Positions 41,275 through 49,622 of a stretch of DNA of 64,000 bases are shown piece by piece; within the stretch, counting starts at the first letter, position 1, and every line of letters begins with the position of its first letter. The notes under the pieces were generated by a model, which was given only the letters and a program-made list of their open reading frames with translations, searched no databases and was not told where the DNA came from. A program made the position numbers and the translations under genes. The stretch covers positions 122,120-186,119 of IMG/VR virus record IMGVR_UViG_3300029286_002355; one strand, 5' to 3'. Source of the stretch: a virus.

Positions 41275-41310
41275 TGTATAATATATTTATGCTAACTCTT
41301 ATATTATACA
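41275..41310. promoter_or_regulatory. Divergent YTGTATAAT motifs of tnpA and tnpB
   Basis: Plus strand TTTTTGTATAATATA (41271-41285) faces tnpA; minus strand GTTGTATAATATA (41303-41312) faces tnpB. Both carry the same motif as the phage genes. Confidence 0.65.
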
Positions 41311-41339
41311 ACAAAAGCATAAAATAATCCTTTAAAATA

Positions 41340-41747
41340 ATGAAAAAAGTTTCTTATAACAAAAATAGTCATAGCAAATACTTATTGAGGTATCATTTTG
41401 TCATGTGTACAAAGTATCGTCACAAGATACTTGTTGAGCAAATTTCTAAAGATATCAAGCAAATCATAGAAGATATTTCCAAAAAAGAAAAGTATGATAT
41501 AGAAATAATGGAGACTGACGTTAACCATATTCACTTGTTGGTGTCAGCTAAACCTAACATTTCGCCATTTCAGATAGTTCACAAAATCAAAACAATTACA
41601 ACAAATAGAATATGGAAGAAACACGAACAATTGTTAATTAAGTATTATTGGAAAGAAAGAACCTTTTGGAGTGATGGATATTTTGTTTGTAGTATTGGAG
41701 AAGCGAATGCAGAAACTATTAGAAAATATATTGAAGAGCAGGGTTAA
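41340..41747 (+). CDS. tnpA: TnpA, IS200-type HUH tyrosine transposase
   Basis: 135 aa. NHIHLLVSAKP holds the HUH metal site and ETIRKYIEEQ the catalytic Tyr; RYHFVMCTKYRHKIL is the usual start region. Moves single-stranded DNA of the element by a peel-and-paste reaction. No obvious SD, but the element-type promoter lies 60 bases upstream. It could also mobilise the TnpB-only element if the ends are similar enough. Confidence 0.93.
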   Translation: MKKVSYNKNSHSKYLLRYHFVMCTKYRHKILVEQISKDIKQIIEDISKKEKYDIEIMETDVNHIHLLVSAKPNISPFQIVHKIKTITTNRIWKKHEQLLIKYYWKERTFWSDGYFVCSIGEANAETIRKYIEEQG

Positions 41748-41844
41748 GTCGTTCGCTTACATCCCCGAACCTGAAGGTCAAGCAAAACGCAGCTAACGCT
41801 GGTTTTGTCGGGGTTTTACGCTCACTTTATAAAAGTTTTGGGGC

Positions 41845-41868
41845 GAAATAAAGCCTGAGCGGGGCTTC
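41845..41868 (-). terminator. Terminator after Hsp20
   Basis: AAGCC/GGCTT stem around CCGCTCA followed by TATTT on the minus strand, five bases after the Hsp20 stop. Modest strength. Confidence 0.5.
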
Positions 41869-41872
41869 TTAT

Positions 41873-42379
41873 TTATTTAACTTCTATTTTCTTTACTTCT
41901 TTTTGTGGGAAGAGCGGAACCTTGACTTTAAGCATTCCGTTTTCGTAGGAAGAAGTAATGTTCTCACGATCCACTCTACCATTCAATACGTAAGACCATT
42001 CCATTCTTCTTTTTGCCAGACCACGATGAAGATACTCTTTCTTGGCATCCTCTTCCTTGGTCTCTTCTGATCTTTCCACTTTGATACTGAGTTCGTTGTC
42101 ATCAACTTCAATCGTAATATCGTCCTTGTCAAAACCAGCAAGGGCATATTGAATTTCAGTTGCAACAATATCCCCCTTTTCATCTTTGTGTTGGATTACG
42201 TCATGGGGAACAGTACTAGATTGCCATGTACTAGACTGCCATATCTTATCTACATCTCCCATAGTGCTTTCGAAGTCGCTCCAAAATCCATCCCATATAG
42301 CAGAACTGAATAGGGATGGGAAACGGGGAAAACTAGGGAAATTATTACCTTTAACTACTGCACTTGTCTTTTTAAACAT
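41873..42379 (-). CDS. Hsp20-family small heat-shock protein
   Basis: 168 aa. The alpha-crystallin domain is seen in IQYALAGFDKDDITIEVDDN and LSIKVERSE, with the A-x-x-x-n-G-x-L end motif as ENGMLKVKVPLF. An N-terminal arm rich in Phe/Trp and a C-terminal KKIEVK follow the family layout. It holds unfolding proteins. Unusually for this window it has a sigma70-type promoter, so it may be expressed early by the host polymerase. Confidence 0.93.
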   Translation of the reverse strand: MFKKTSAVVKGNNFPSFPRFPSLFSSAIWDGFWSDFESTMGDVDKIWQSSTWQSSTVPHDVIQHKDEKGDIVATEIQYALAGFDKDDITIEVDDNELSIKVERSEETKEEDAKKEYLHRGLAKRRMEWSYVLNGRVDRENITSSYENGMLKVKVPLFPQKEVKKIEVK

Positions 42380-42449
42380 ATGAACCTCCTTATTAAGCTA
42401 GGTTTACTTTATTTGTTACGCCCTGCTCAGGCTCGTTCCAAACATTATC

Positions 42450-42477
42450 ATTATAACAGAAATCCTGAAAATTTCAA
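42450..42477 (-). promoter_or_regulatory. Sigma70-type promoter of Hsp20
   Basis: TTGAAA, 16 bases, TATAAT with TGT before it (extended -10). It resembles the tmRNA-unit promoter and not the -10-only phage motif. Leader of about 64 bases. Confidence 0.7.
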
Positions 42478-42833
42478 GAAGTTTTTTCTTTTGCTGCCTT
42501 AATCTTAGCTTTAAAATCGTCCTTGGCTTTTTGACAATTCCCGCATCCCTTTTCCTCAATGAGTTTAACCACTTTGTCAAATAAATCAAAATAGGGTATT
42601 TCAACCGTTTTGCCTTCTTTCATAATGGGGATCAGATTTTCCAATAAAAGCAGTCTATATTGCCTTATTTCATCCGATAGCTCTTTAGAAGCCCCTAGAC
42701 ACTCCTCAGACGCCTCCGCAAGATGCCCCAGAACGCCTAGGAGATGCTTAGAATAGCCTGTTTCTACCTCTCCCTGTAGAACATAGGCTTGTCCCAAGTG
42801 TTTAATTGTACAATCTAAACAATATTCTCTCAT
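42474..42833 (-). CDS. Unknown protein with cysteine pairs
   Basis: 119 aa. CLDCTIKHLGQAYVL at the start and GCGNCQKAKDDF at the end; a helical middle (LLLLENLIPIMKE). The two Cys pairs could join in one metal site. The protein at 45458 has a similar YRSLLFEMM plus CNLC end. Confidence 0.68.
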   Translation of the reverse strand: MREYCLDCTIKHLGQAYVLQGEVETGYSKHLLGVLGHLAEASEECLGASKELSDEIRQYRLLLLENLIPIMKEGKTVEIPYFDLFDKVVKLIEEKGCGNCQKAKDDFKAKIKAAKEKTS

Positions 42834-43099
42834 ATTTCCGAATTTAATGTTATATCTGTAGTTTCTTCACATTTTTGAATTTTCTTTTGAATAGACATGA
42901 TCACTTTTTTCTCAGTTACTTCGATAACCTTAATAATAGGTGAACATTCATAATAACTATTGGCAATACGCATGGCTATAGCTACCGCATTAAAATCATC
43001 TTTACAACGGGAAATAATAATATCATGATTATCCGTGCTTTTATCGTTCATGGTAATGATATAGTTTAAATCAACATCTTCTACTTTTGTTATACCCAT
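42830..43099 (-). CDS. Unknown protein, 89 aa
   Basis: Begins MGITKVEDVDLNYIITM; the gene at 44974 also starts MGITKLTAYIIAS. Alpha/beta, with VAIAMRIANSYYEC. ATGA overlap downstream. Unknown. Confidence 0.65.
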   Translation of the reverse strand: MGITKVEDVDLNYIITMNDKSTDNHDIIISRCKDDFNAVAIAMRIANSYYECSPIIKVIEVTEKKVIMSIQKKIQKCEETTDITLNSEI

Positions 43100-43100
43100 A

Positions 43101-43583
43101 TTAATCTCCTTTTATTACTTTTGTTGAAAATCCACGAAATAGTTTGTTTGGGAGCACTCTGAATTTAGCCCAATTATCATCTTCTTGAACACTGACAAGC
43201 TCTATCCATGGGCAATCCAGCATTCTTAGATTGTTGTCTGTCGTTGCATATTGTTTGTTGGAATAACTGGCTGGATGAGAACTCCATTTAACTATTACCA
43301 TATCCCTTCCCCATTGCAAACCGCTATCTTCTAAAAATTTGATTTCTTCTCGCCACTTGCTACTAGAAGGACTATTTACCCAAATTACATAGCCATTAGA
43401 AAGATAAAAAGTTTTCCCATTAGCCTGTTTAATTCTTGGAGACGCCAATCGTTCCCATTCCCAATAGCTTATGGACTCAGCAAATTCAGGTAAACTAATA
43501 TTTACTATCTCCCTGTCAATTCCAAGATATTTTAAGGAGTAGCTATTAACAAACATCGTATTCCAAAATGCATAGATATACAT
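43101..43583 (-). CDS. Unknown protein, 160 aa
   Basis: Contains SPRIKQANGKTFYLSNGYVI and repeated Trp residues. No family recognised. Confidence 0.65.
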   Translation of the reverse strand: MYIYAFWNTMFVNSYSLKYLGIDREIVNISLPEFAESISYWEWERLASPRIKQANGKTFYLSNGYVIWVNSPSSSKWREEIKFLEDSGLQWGRDMVIVKWSSHPASYSNKQYATTDNNLRMLDCPWIELVSVQEDDNWAKFRVLPNKLFRGFSTKVIKGD

Positions 43584-43592
43584 GATACTCCA

Positions 43593-44519
43593 TTAGTCCC
43601 TATTGATGATATGATTCCAAAAACTTTCCCTATCAATATCGGCAATGGTCTCGCTATTACTTTCAGGATCAGGCAAAGTTCCCCAACCACCCTTCTCGTA
43701 ATACATTTTTCCTTTTACCCATTTGCCTATTTCGGGATGAACCATGCAAACTGCCGCACAAGGATCATGAAATTTTTTCTCCTTATGTTTTTGCAAGTAA
43801 AGATCCATTCCTTTTATAAAAAGAACATCGGCTTGGTTTTTAGGCGGGACACTTCTTACCTTACTATGAATTTCCCTATTATAAACAATCGTATGACAAA
43901 CATTCTTGGAAACAAAACGGAGATTTTTAATTCCTTTGAAATCTATAATACGCTGAGTATCTTCTTTGGCACCATTAGGATTGTAAGAAGGATACGTTGT
44001 TTTACCAACAAAATGAGGAAGTTTTTCGCAGGGATAATCATGAAACTGATATCCCATAAATCCACCTTGGAATGTAACCTGACCTATTTCCGCCGATGGA
44101 TATTCTTTAACAAATTTACCCACATTTTTAGGAGCCCCAATAATAAATAATTCGCTATCTGGATATTTGAAAAAGGTATCAGCTATTACTTTGACTCCTA
44201 AATCATCTGCTTTCGCCTCATAAGGATAACCAAAAGCTTTCAGAAGATTGTAATGAAAGCCAACATACTCTTTAACTTCTGCTCCTTCAAAACTTCCCTT
44301 ATAACTTTTAAGATCGGGGGATTTTCTATGAAGATCAGATACACCAACAGGAATATCCAAGCCAACCTCTTTGCAGAAAAATCGGACTAAAGCTATTTGG
44401 TGGGGGTCGCCTGCCGTGATAGTAATAGCACGAATATTGACTCCTGCCGAATGAAGGTAACAGAGGGAAAACCAGTCGTCCGGATCATGGCCGGCATCCG
44501 TTTCAATAATTACGTTCAT
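43593..44519 (-). CDS. Inosine-uridine-type nucleoside hydrolase
   Basis: 308 aa. IIETDAGHDPDDWFSLCYL is the Asp-rich calcium/ribose site (usual form DTDxGxDD), with AITITAGDPHQ following; LFIIGAPKNVGKFV and FQGGFMGYQF fit the family's later strands. It splits nucleosides into base and ribose. In a phage this might recycle or remove nucleosides or a modified nucleoside; unproven. Confidence 0.8.
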   Translation of the reverse strand: MNVIIETDAGHDPDDWFSLCYLHSAGVNIRAITITAGDPHQIALVRFFCKEVGLDIPVGVSDLHRKSPDLKSYKGSFEGAEVKEYVGFHYNLLKAFGYPYEAKADDLGVKVIADTFFKYPDSELFIIGAPKNVGKFVKEYPSAEIGQVTFQGGFMGYQFHDYPCEKLPHFVGKTTYPSYNPNGAKEDTQRIIDFKGIKNLRFVSKNVCHTIVYNREIHSKVRSVPPKNQADVLFIKGMDLYLQKHKEKKFHDPCAAVCMVHPEIGKWVKGKMYYEKGGWGTLPDPESNSETIADIDRESFWNHIINRD

Positions 44520-44528
44520 TATTTTCCT

Positions 44529-44774
44529 TTAGTGATAAACAACATCTAAAACAGGTTTATGTTCGGTTATATCAATTATGTCGAAAAACTTGAGTTTGTT
44601 TTTTCTAAACACTCCTGAACCACAATCCTCTTCAATTTGTTTTTTTGCTAATTGCTTGGCAGATTTCTTTGTTAGATTTTCTCCCTGAACCAAAACGCTA
44701 GCAACATTAATGTCTTTGGAGGTTAACTTTTTATTAGCCCATTTTACCGCATATATTATATTCATATTTCCCAT
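44529..44774 (-). CDS. Unknown protein, 81 aa
   Basis: Alpha/beta pattern with KKSAKQLAKKQIEEDCGSG. Unknown. Confidence 0.6.
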   Translation of the reverse strand: MGNMNIIYAVKWANKKLTSKDINVASVLVQGENLTKKSAKQLAKKQIEEDCGSGVFRKNKLKFFDIIDITEHKPVLDVVYH

Positions 44775-44777
44775 TTA

Positions 44778-44990
44778 TTAACTTTTTACAAAATCAGGTG
44801 GTTTAATTAAATGATATTGGGTTATTGGTAAAAGTTCTCGGAGTCTACGTTTTGCATTTTCAATATCGGGGATATCTTTATTTAGAGACAAAAAGGCATC
44901 AAAGATAAGACTTCTTTCACAATAATAATTGGTATCTTCCGACTCATTAATCCAATCCATAACTTCTTTTCTTTCACTTTCTGTTATCAT
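44778..44990 (-). CDS. Unknown protein, 70 aa
   Basis: ATG chosen after CGGAG, four codons inside the longest frame. Helical (RKEVMDWINESEDTNYY). Unknown. Confidence 0.55.
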   Translation of the reverse strand: MITESERKEVMDWINESEDTNYYCERSLIFDAFLSLNKDIPDIENAKRRLRELLPITQYHLIKPPDFVKS

Positions 44991-45318
44991 TATTCTCCGC
45001 ATTCTTAGATAAACTGATAACTTCTTTTACCATATCAGTATCTTTAGATTCTCCCATAACATAATCAATAATATCTTTCCCACCAGTTTCTTTTTCTACC
45101 ATAGCTCTTATTTCAACAACAATATCTTTCATTGCTTGTTCTGCATCTTGAGGAGTATCATAAATAGGCGTAGTATTCAAAAGGGGGCGAAAACGGTCTT
45201 CTTCTCCCAAAGTGATCCAACCCACGTATTTACCATTATCTTTTGCGGGGCCACCATAAGTTATTACAATATCTTCTCTACTGGCGATGATATATGCTGT
45301 CAATTTAGTTATTCCCAT
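44974..45318 (-). CDS. Unknown protein, 114 aa
   Basis: AAGGAG before the ATG. Starts MGITKLTAYIIASREDIVIT; WITLGEEDRFRPLLNTTPI in the middle. Unknown. Confidence 0.65.
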   Translation of the reverse strand: MGITKLTAYIIASREDIVITYGGPAKDNGKYVGWITLGEEDRFRPLLNTTPIYDTPQDAEQAMKDIVVEIRAMVEKETGGKDIIDYVMGESKDTDMVKEVISLSKNAENNDNRK

Positions 45319-45335
45319 TGTATTCTCCTTAGCTT

Positions 45336-45409
45336 TGGAGCACGTGGGGAGAATTGAACTCCCGTCTTAAGATTGGAAATCTTAGGTAATGCCGTTATAC
45401 GACACGTGC
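45336..45409 (-). tRNA. tRNA-Gly (anticodon UCC)
   Basis: 74 nt with encoded CCA. Acceptor GCACGTG/CACGTGC, D arm GTA...TAC with GG in the loop, anticodon stem TAAGA/TCTTA with loop TTTCCAA, T arm GGGAG-TTCAATT-CTCCC, discriminator U. A regular bacterial glycine tRNA. Confidence 0.93.
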
Positions 45410-45457
45410 AAAATTATTTCGGAACCATAATCTATTGTAGGTTAATTTGTTTTCTTT

Positions 45458-45868
45458 TCAAGTCTTAATTATCTTACCAACGCATAAATTACATGAATCG
45501 TGCATCATTTCAAATAAAAGAGATCTATATTCTTTTATTAACCTGTTTAAATTTTGATGTAATCCTATCATGGCTAAATTATCGCCATAAAGCACGGAAC
45601 TTCTTGAATTACCTGACCTTATATCTTTGGCGACAATGCTCAATAAGCTAGAAGTAACAAAAAAGTAAATAGCTGGTTCCGTATAATTACGTTTCATTGC
45701 CTCGTCTATCATTACCTTTATTTCATCAAAAGAAAAATAGCTAATTTCTTTTTCTCCGCTCTTAGAGAGACCCGGTGGTATTTCGATGTTTTTGTGGTAA
45801 ACAGGTATATGGCATAACTCATAAATAAAGTTTTTCTCTAGCCCCTCAATAATACTTGCATAAGTCAT
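45458..45868 (-). CDS. Unknown protein, 136 aa
   Basis: ATG overlaps the upstream stop after CAGGATAA. Helical, with NLNRLIKEYRSLLFEMM and CNLCVGK near the end. Unknown. Confidence 0.65.
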   Translation of the reverse strand: MTYASIIEGLEKNFIYELCHIPVYHKNIEIPPGLSKSGEKEISYFSFDEIKVMIDEAMKRNYTEPAIYFFVTSSLLSIVAKDIRSGNSRSSVLYGDNLAMIGLHQNLNRLIKEYRSLLFEMMHDSCNLCVGKIIKT

Positions 45869-45870
45869 TA

Positions 45871-46584
45871 TTATCCTGTTATACCCACGGAATTGAACCC
45901 CCACAATTTCATTCCGCCGGGGAGATTCTTTCTAATTCCTTCTATAGAACAATGTTTCCGCATTTCTTCAATTTGTTCAATACTCTTGTCGTCCCAACTA
46001 TTAATTTGTAGGAAAATTTCTTGTATAACAGATTTAATTATTTCCTCTTCTTTATAAGTTGAAATTCTATAGTGGGTATGAAGAAAAACAAACCATCCGT
46101 TAATTTTATTTTTCCACATAAGTTTCTTAAAGGTTCTTGATAACTTATATTTGTTAGATAGTCCAACTAGCATTTCGGTGAATTTAGTATTCCATCGATC
46201 ATATCTATCCAGACCAACATCTAAATTAATACCTATAGTCCCTGTATTAACTTCATTTACTTCTACCCCATCCGATCCATAAATGTCTATTTCAGGAGCT
46301 TCTATTTCTTTATCATTTTCCCAAACCCTCTTAATAGCTTTAGGTCTGTCAACATCAATAGTCTCAGCACCATCTAACATCTCAGCCAGAGCCATTTGCT
46401 TAATCAACTCAGGCGTTAGCTCAACAGGCTTAAATACTACTTTCTTGGGTGCCTCAACATCCTTGGCTTGATCAGGTATTAATCTTGCAATACCAACATC
46501 TAAAATACCATCCTGTAGTATCTTATTTGGGTTATTATCTATGATTATAGTTTTAGCTTCCGCCTTCTTCGCTTCATCACTCAT
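45871..46584 (-). CDS. Unknown protein, 237 aa
   Basis: AAGGAG before the ATG. The first ~90 residues are charged and probably extended; from ~130 helical and aromatic (WKNKINGWFVFLHTHYR). Unknown. Confidence 0.7.
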   Translation of the reverse strand: MSDEAKKAEAKTIIIDNNPNKILQDGILDVGIARLIPDQAKDVEAPKKVVFKPVELTPELIKQMALAEMLDGAETIDVDRPKAIKRVWENDKEIEAPEIDIYGSDGVEVNEVNTGTIGINLDVGLDRYDRWNTKFTEMLVGLSNKYKLSRTFKKLMWKNKINGWFVFLHTHYRISTYKEEEIIKSVIQEIFLQINSWDDKSIEQIEEMRKHCSIEGIRKNLPGGMKLWGFNSVGITG

Positions 46585-46594
46585 CTTTATCTCC

Positions 46595-47146
46595 TTATAC
46601 TTCCAAATCTTTTATGGTTCCATTACCTGTTGCATTTACCACTTCTTCCTTGAGTTTAATCACTTCTTTATTGGCTTTCGCTATCTTCTTAATAAGCCTT
46701 TGTTTCTTCTTCCCCAATAAAACATGTTCTTTAGCTAACGCTTCTATTTCGTTTTTAAATGTGTTACAACCATCTTCCATTTTTATTTTTTCGTTTTCTA
46801 AACAAAGAAGCTCATTTTTAATTTTGTTCATTTCTCGCACTAAAACTCCATTCTCATCGTTTAAAATTTCCTTGATGGCTTTTTGGCGAATAGCTAATTC
46901 TATGTCGCATTGTGCATTTTTAAATTCGTTTATTTGTCTTAGTTTCTCAGCGTGAATTTGAGAAAAAATCATTTTTGGGGTTTCGGTATCTTCGGCAAAA
47001 GCACCATCAGGATAACCTTTAGTAGACCATGAGGAATTTGAAAGTAATTCTTTTAATTTAGCTGCTTCTGTTGTTGTAAATCCGTATAACTTGTTTGAAG
47101 TTTTTTTAGACTTAGGCTTGGGCTTGCCAGATGTCCGTTTTAACAT
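46595..47146 (-). CDS. Coiled-coil protein, 183 aa
   Basis: Residues ~75-175 are heptad-rich (NKIKNELLCLENEKIKMED); the N-terminus is Lys-rich and basic. Possibly structural or scaffolding. Unknown. Confidence 0.7.
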   Translation of the reverse strand: MLKRTSGKPKPKSKKTSNKLYGFTTTEAAKLKELLSNSSWSTKGYPDGAFAEDTETPKMIFSQIHAEKLRQINEFKNAQCDIELAIRQKAIKEILNDENGVLVREMNKIKNELLCLENEKIKMEDGCNTFKNEIEALAKEHVLLGKKKQRLIKKIAKANKEVIKLKEEVVNATGNGTIKDLEV

Positions 47147-47185
47147 AATTTCTCCCGTATTTAAATATTCTTAGGAACCATTACC

Positions 47186-47193
47186 ATTATACA
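47186..47193 (-). promoter_or_regulatory. YTGTATAAT promoter-like motif
   Basis: TTCTGTATAATGG on the minus strand, 40 bases before the coiled-coil gene. Confidence 0.65.
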
Positions 47194-47216
47194 GAAAAAA
47201 TGTATTTCTGGTGATT

Positions 47217-47603
47217 TTAGAACAACTTGGTTATAGGTTTTGGAGGATCGTCCCTATGTAGCTGCAAAAGCTTTTGATTTTGAATTTCTCTATCGATTTT
47301 AGCTAAACGTACTGCCTCTGATATTTGTTGTTCCGCTTTTCTTTCCGCATAAGCTTTCCATCTCGGAGATTTGTCATAAATACAGCACAAAATATATTCA
47401 ACAAAAGATAAAGACCATACAAATAAAAGCGGATATGCATACAAAATTCCAAAAAATATCCACGCTATAATGGAAATCGCAACAAAAAACCTATAAGGAT
47501 AGACGAGAAAGAAAATGGGTAGTTCGCCATAATAATCGTGCTTTTCTTTCTCTTTAAACGGAACCATCCATAACATATTTCTTAAGAATGTAATGAAATT
47601 CAT
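47217..47603 (-). CDS. Two-helix membrane protein, unknown
   Basis: 128 aa from the ATG after AGAGGA. Two adjacent transmembrane helices near 35-75 (FFVAISIIAWIFFGILYAY and LLFVWSLSFVEYILCC) and a charged helical tail. Unknown role. Confidence 0.7.
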   Translation of the reverse strand: MNFITFLRNMLWMVPFKEKEKHDYYGELPIFFLVYPYRFFVAISIIAWIFFGILYAYPLLFVWSLSFVEYILCCIYDKSPRWKAYAERKAEQQISEAVRLAKIDREIQNQKLLQLHRDDPPKPITKLF

Positions 47604-47630
47604 AAATCCTCTATACAAAAATGTGTTTTG

Positions 47631-47831
47631 TTAATCCTTAAACTCTATATTAAGATAGGGGCAAGCAACAAGATCAGCCTCAAGTTTTGATCCCACCTCA
47701 ACATTGTCCCATGTTATATTAATACATTTAACTCTGGTTTTAAGGGTATCGTCATTTAATATTCTGTCTTTAATGGTTTCGCAAATTATCGCTAACTTAT
47801 CTGTTGATTTTGATGTGCATGTTGTTGCCAT
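47631..47831 (-). CDS. Unknown protein, 66 aa
   Basis: AAAGGAG before the ATG, promoter motif upstream. Short alpha/beta. Unknown. Confidence 0.6.
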   Translation of the reverse strand: MATTCTSKSTDKLAIICETIKDRILNDDTLKTRVKCINITWDNVEVGSKLEADLVACPYLNIEFKD

Positions 47832-47886
47832 TGTTTCTCCTTTATTTTACTTTGAAAGAGGGTTTTAACCAAGTTTCTTTGAAGAT

Positions 47887-47894
47887 ATTATACA
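47887..47894 (-). promoter_or_regulatory. YTGTATAAT promoter-like motif
   Basis: TCTTGTATAATATC on the minus strand, 56 bases before the start at 47831. Confidence 0.6.
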
Positions 47895-47906
47895 AGAATT
47901 TTACTT

Positions 47907-48323
47907 ATGAAAATATATAGAAAAGCAGAGCTAACTTTTACCAACTCAGACATACAAGCTATGTTCCAAAATACGAGCGATGCCAGTAGACAACAAGTTC
48001 GCCTATTAGCCCAACAATATATCAGTAATGTAAAAAATGCCCTAACCACCATGGGAGAATTAGAAACAAAAATGGCCCAAATAGAAAAATTATTGGAAAT
48101 ACAAATATCCACGCCAATAAGACAAGTCATTAGACAAGCTTTTTCCAAATCTAAAGCCTATGAACTATTAGCGGGAGCCAAATATGCCCCTGAAAATCCA
48201 GATGCCCTACTCTTTAACGCAGGGAATATATCTCAAGTAGAAACTAGAATAACCAATGATGTAGGACAGGCACAAGCAGGACAAGGACAGGGAAAATTTG
48301 TAGGAACTCAACCCACTGTATAA
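47907..48323 (+). CDS. Unknown helical protein, plus strand
   Basis: 138 aa, isolated on the plus strand between minus-strand genes. Helical (NVKNALTTMGELETKMAQIE), C-terminus Gln/Gly-rich (QAQAGQGQGKF). No clear SD before the ATG. Its orientation suggests separate timing or a recent arrival. Confidence 0.65.
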   Translation: MKIYRKAELTFTNSDIQAMFQNTSDASRQQVRLLAQQYISNVKNALTTMGELETKMAQIEKLLEIQISTPIRQVIRQAFSKSKAYELLAGAKYAPENPDALLFNAGNISQVETRITNDVGQAQAGQGQGKFVGTQPTV

Positions 48324-48324
48324 A

Positions 48325-48924
48325 TTATTTCGTTCCTACAAAATCTACATGCAAAACCTTATTATCCTTATCAAAGAAATCAAATCCTCTCAACTCGCCT
48401 TCTTTAACGGTTTTACATTCCTCTTTCAAGAATTCCGTGGTTAATTTTATGTCCTTAGCGTCTTCTGACATGAAAAAAATCTTCCTTCTAGGATCATTCC
48501 AATTAATAAAACAATCTCTATATAATGGGTTATGCCCCAAAGTATCAATCGGAATCAACCAATAATGACCAAACTCATGTTTTTCAACCTCATACCAAAT
48601 ATCATCCATGTTCTCAGGATTACAACCGAATTCTATTTTAGATCCGCTACACATGCCTCCAATATATTGTCCCGGCCATCTAGGATCTTGCCATACCCAC
48701 ATATTGCCAATTTTCTTTTCCCCCACATGCTTTGAAATAGAACAACTATATTCTTTGCCCACCTTTGTCCCTTTGCTTTCAATTGCCCCCTTAGCATCTC
48801 CTTGCGCTTGTTTGCATTCCGCCTTAATATCACTTGGACATCGAAATGAAGGGCCAAATATTGAAGCGCAACCCGTAAAAGAAACCATCATACACAACAT
48901 TAGCAACATAACTAGTATTTTCAT
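48325..48924 (-). CDS. Lipoprotein with HEXXH metallopeptidase motif
   Basis: 199 aa. The signal peptide (MKILVMLLMLCMMVSFTGC) ends in a lipobox SFTGC, so the mature protein should be lipid-linked at the cell envelope. EKHEFGHYWLIPIDTLGHNP has HEFGH plus a later His in range of a third zinc ligand. Several further Cys pairs (CPSD, CKQ, CSIS, CSGS, CNPE) suggest disulfides. A phage envelope protease or superinfection factor is possible. Convergent with the plus-strand gene. Confidence 0.7.
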   Translation of the reverse strand: MKILVMLLMLCMMVSFTGCASIFGPSFRCPSDIKAECKQAQGDAKGAIESKGTKVGKEYSCSISKHVGEKKIGNMWVWQDPRWPGQYIGGMCSGSKIEFGCNPENMDDIWYEVEKHEFGHYWLIPIDTLGHNPLYRDCFINWNDPRRKIFFMSEDAKDIKLTTEFLKEECKTVKEGELRGFDFFDKDNKVLHVDFVGTK

Positions 48925-48947
48925 TTATCTCCTTATTTCATTAAAAT

Positions 48948-49024
48948 TGGAGCGACGGACCGGGCTTGAACCGGCGAACCTGAATCTTGGCAAGATCCCG
49001 CTCTACCAACTGAGCTACCGCCGC
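48948..49024 (-). tRNA. tRNA-Gly (anticodon GCC)
   Basis: 77 nt with encoded CCA. Acceptor GCGGCGG/CCGTCGC, D arm GCTC/GAGC, anticodon loop TTGCCAA on stem GGATC/GATTC, T arm with TTCAAGC loop, discriminator U. Confidence 0.95.
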
Positions 49025-49094
49025 AAAATCGGGATAGGTTTCTGAAGGCTTACTATGAGCGTCCCCATATGCTTTTCCAGCCCACATCCCGACA

Positions 49095-49622
49095 TTATTT
49101 CCTGTAAACAACCAAAACATTATCCCTCTTCTCCCGCAACGATCTCATATCAATAACTTTTGCACTTTTATCCAATGCTCTCAATGGCCCAAAATTCCCA
49201 TCTAATATATCCTCGATAACATAAACCCCACCTTTTTTAAGCCTAGGATACAAAATATTAAACGATGCAATCTGTTGTCTTAAAACATGCGAAGCGTCAT
49301 CTATAATTATATCAAACTCTGTCCCTCTAAATTCGCCATCTAAAACCTTATGGTCAGAACAATTCAATCGATAATATTTTATATTGGGAATTTCACATAT
49401 TCTTGCCGGTTTTTCAATGATATCAACCCCATGAATAGCCGCATTGACAAGGTAATCGTTCCATAATAATAACGATCCGCCCAAATGCACTCCTAATTCA
49501 AGTAATACTGCATTCTTCCCAACAAACGGGGACAATAATTCCTCATAAGTTTCCAAGTAAGAATGTGTACTACCTTTATCAGTAAGAGTTATGTATTTTT
49601 CGTAAATTTCTTTTAGTGACAT
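49095..49622 (-). CDS. SAM-dependent methyltransferase (CmcI/rhamnosyl-type)
   Basis: 175 aa. LLELGVHLGGSLLLWNDYL is SAM motif I, IHGVDIIEKPARI motif II, FDIIIDDASHVLRQQI with DDASH motif III, GGVYVIEDI motif IV. This set fits the small-molecule/sugar O-methyltransferases related to CmcI. The glycosyltransferase block at 58-64 kb is a possible partner. ATG overlaps the upstream stop. Confidence 0.82.
   Translation of the reverse strand: MSLKEIYEKYITLTDKGSTHSYLETYEELLSPFVGKNAVLLELGVHLGGSLLLWNDYLVNAAIHGVDIIEKPARICEIPNIKYYRLNCSDHKVLDGEFRGTEFDIIIDDASHVLRQQIASFNILYPRLKKGGVYVIEDILDGNFGPLRALDKSAKVIDMRSLREKRDNVLVVYRK

Larger units (their letters stand above)
40087..41828. mobile_element. IS200/IS605-type element with tnpA and tnpB
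   Basis: Divergent tnpB (minus) and tnpA (plus). The tnpB end has hairpin CCCCTACGCC-TTTAG-GCTAGGGG; the tnpA end has a long imperfect hairpin CCCCG...CGGGG containing AAAAC/GTTTT and AGC/GCT arms. The end sequence TCGGGGTTTTACGCTCACTT resembles the TCGGGGTTTCTGCTCGCATT end of the 25-26.8 kb element, so the two are relatives. Boundaries are good to within a few bases. Confidence 0.85.
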
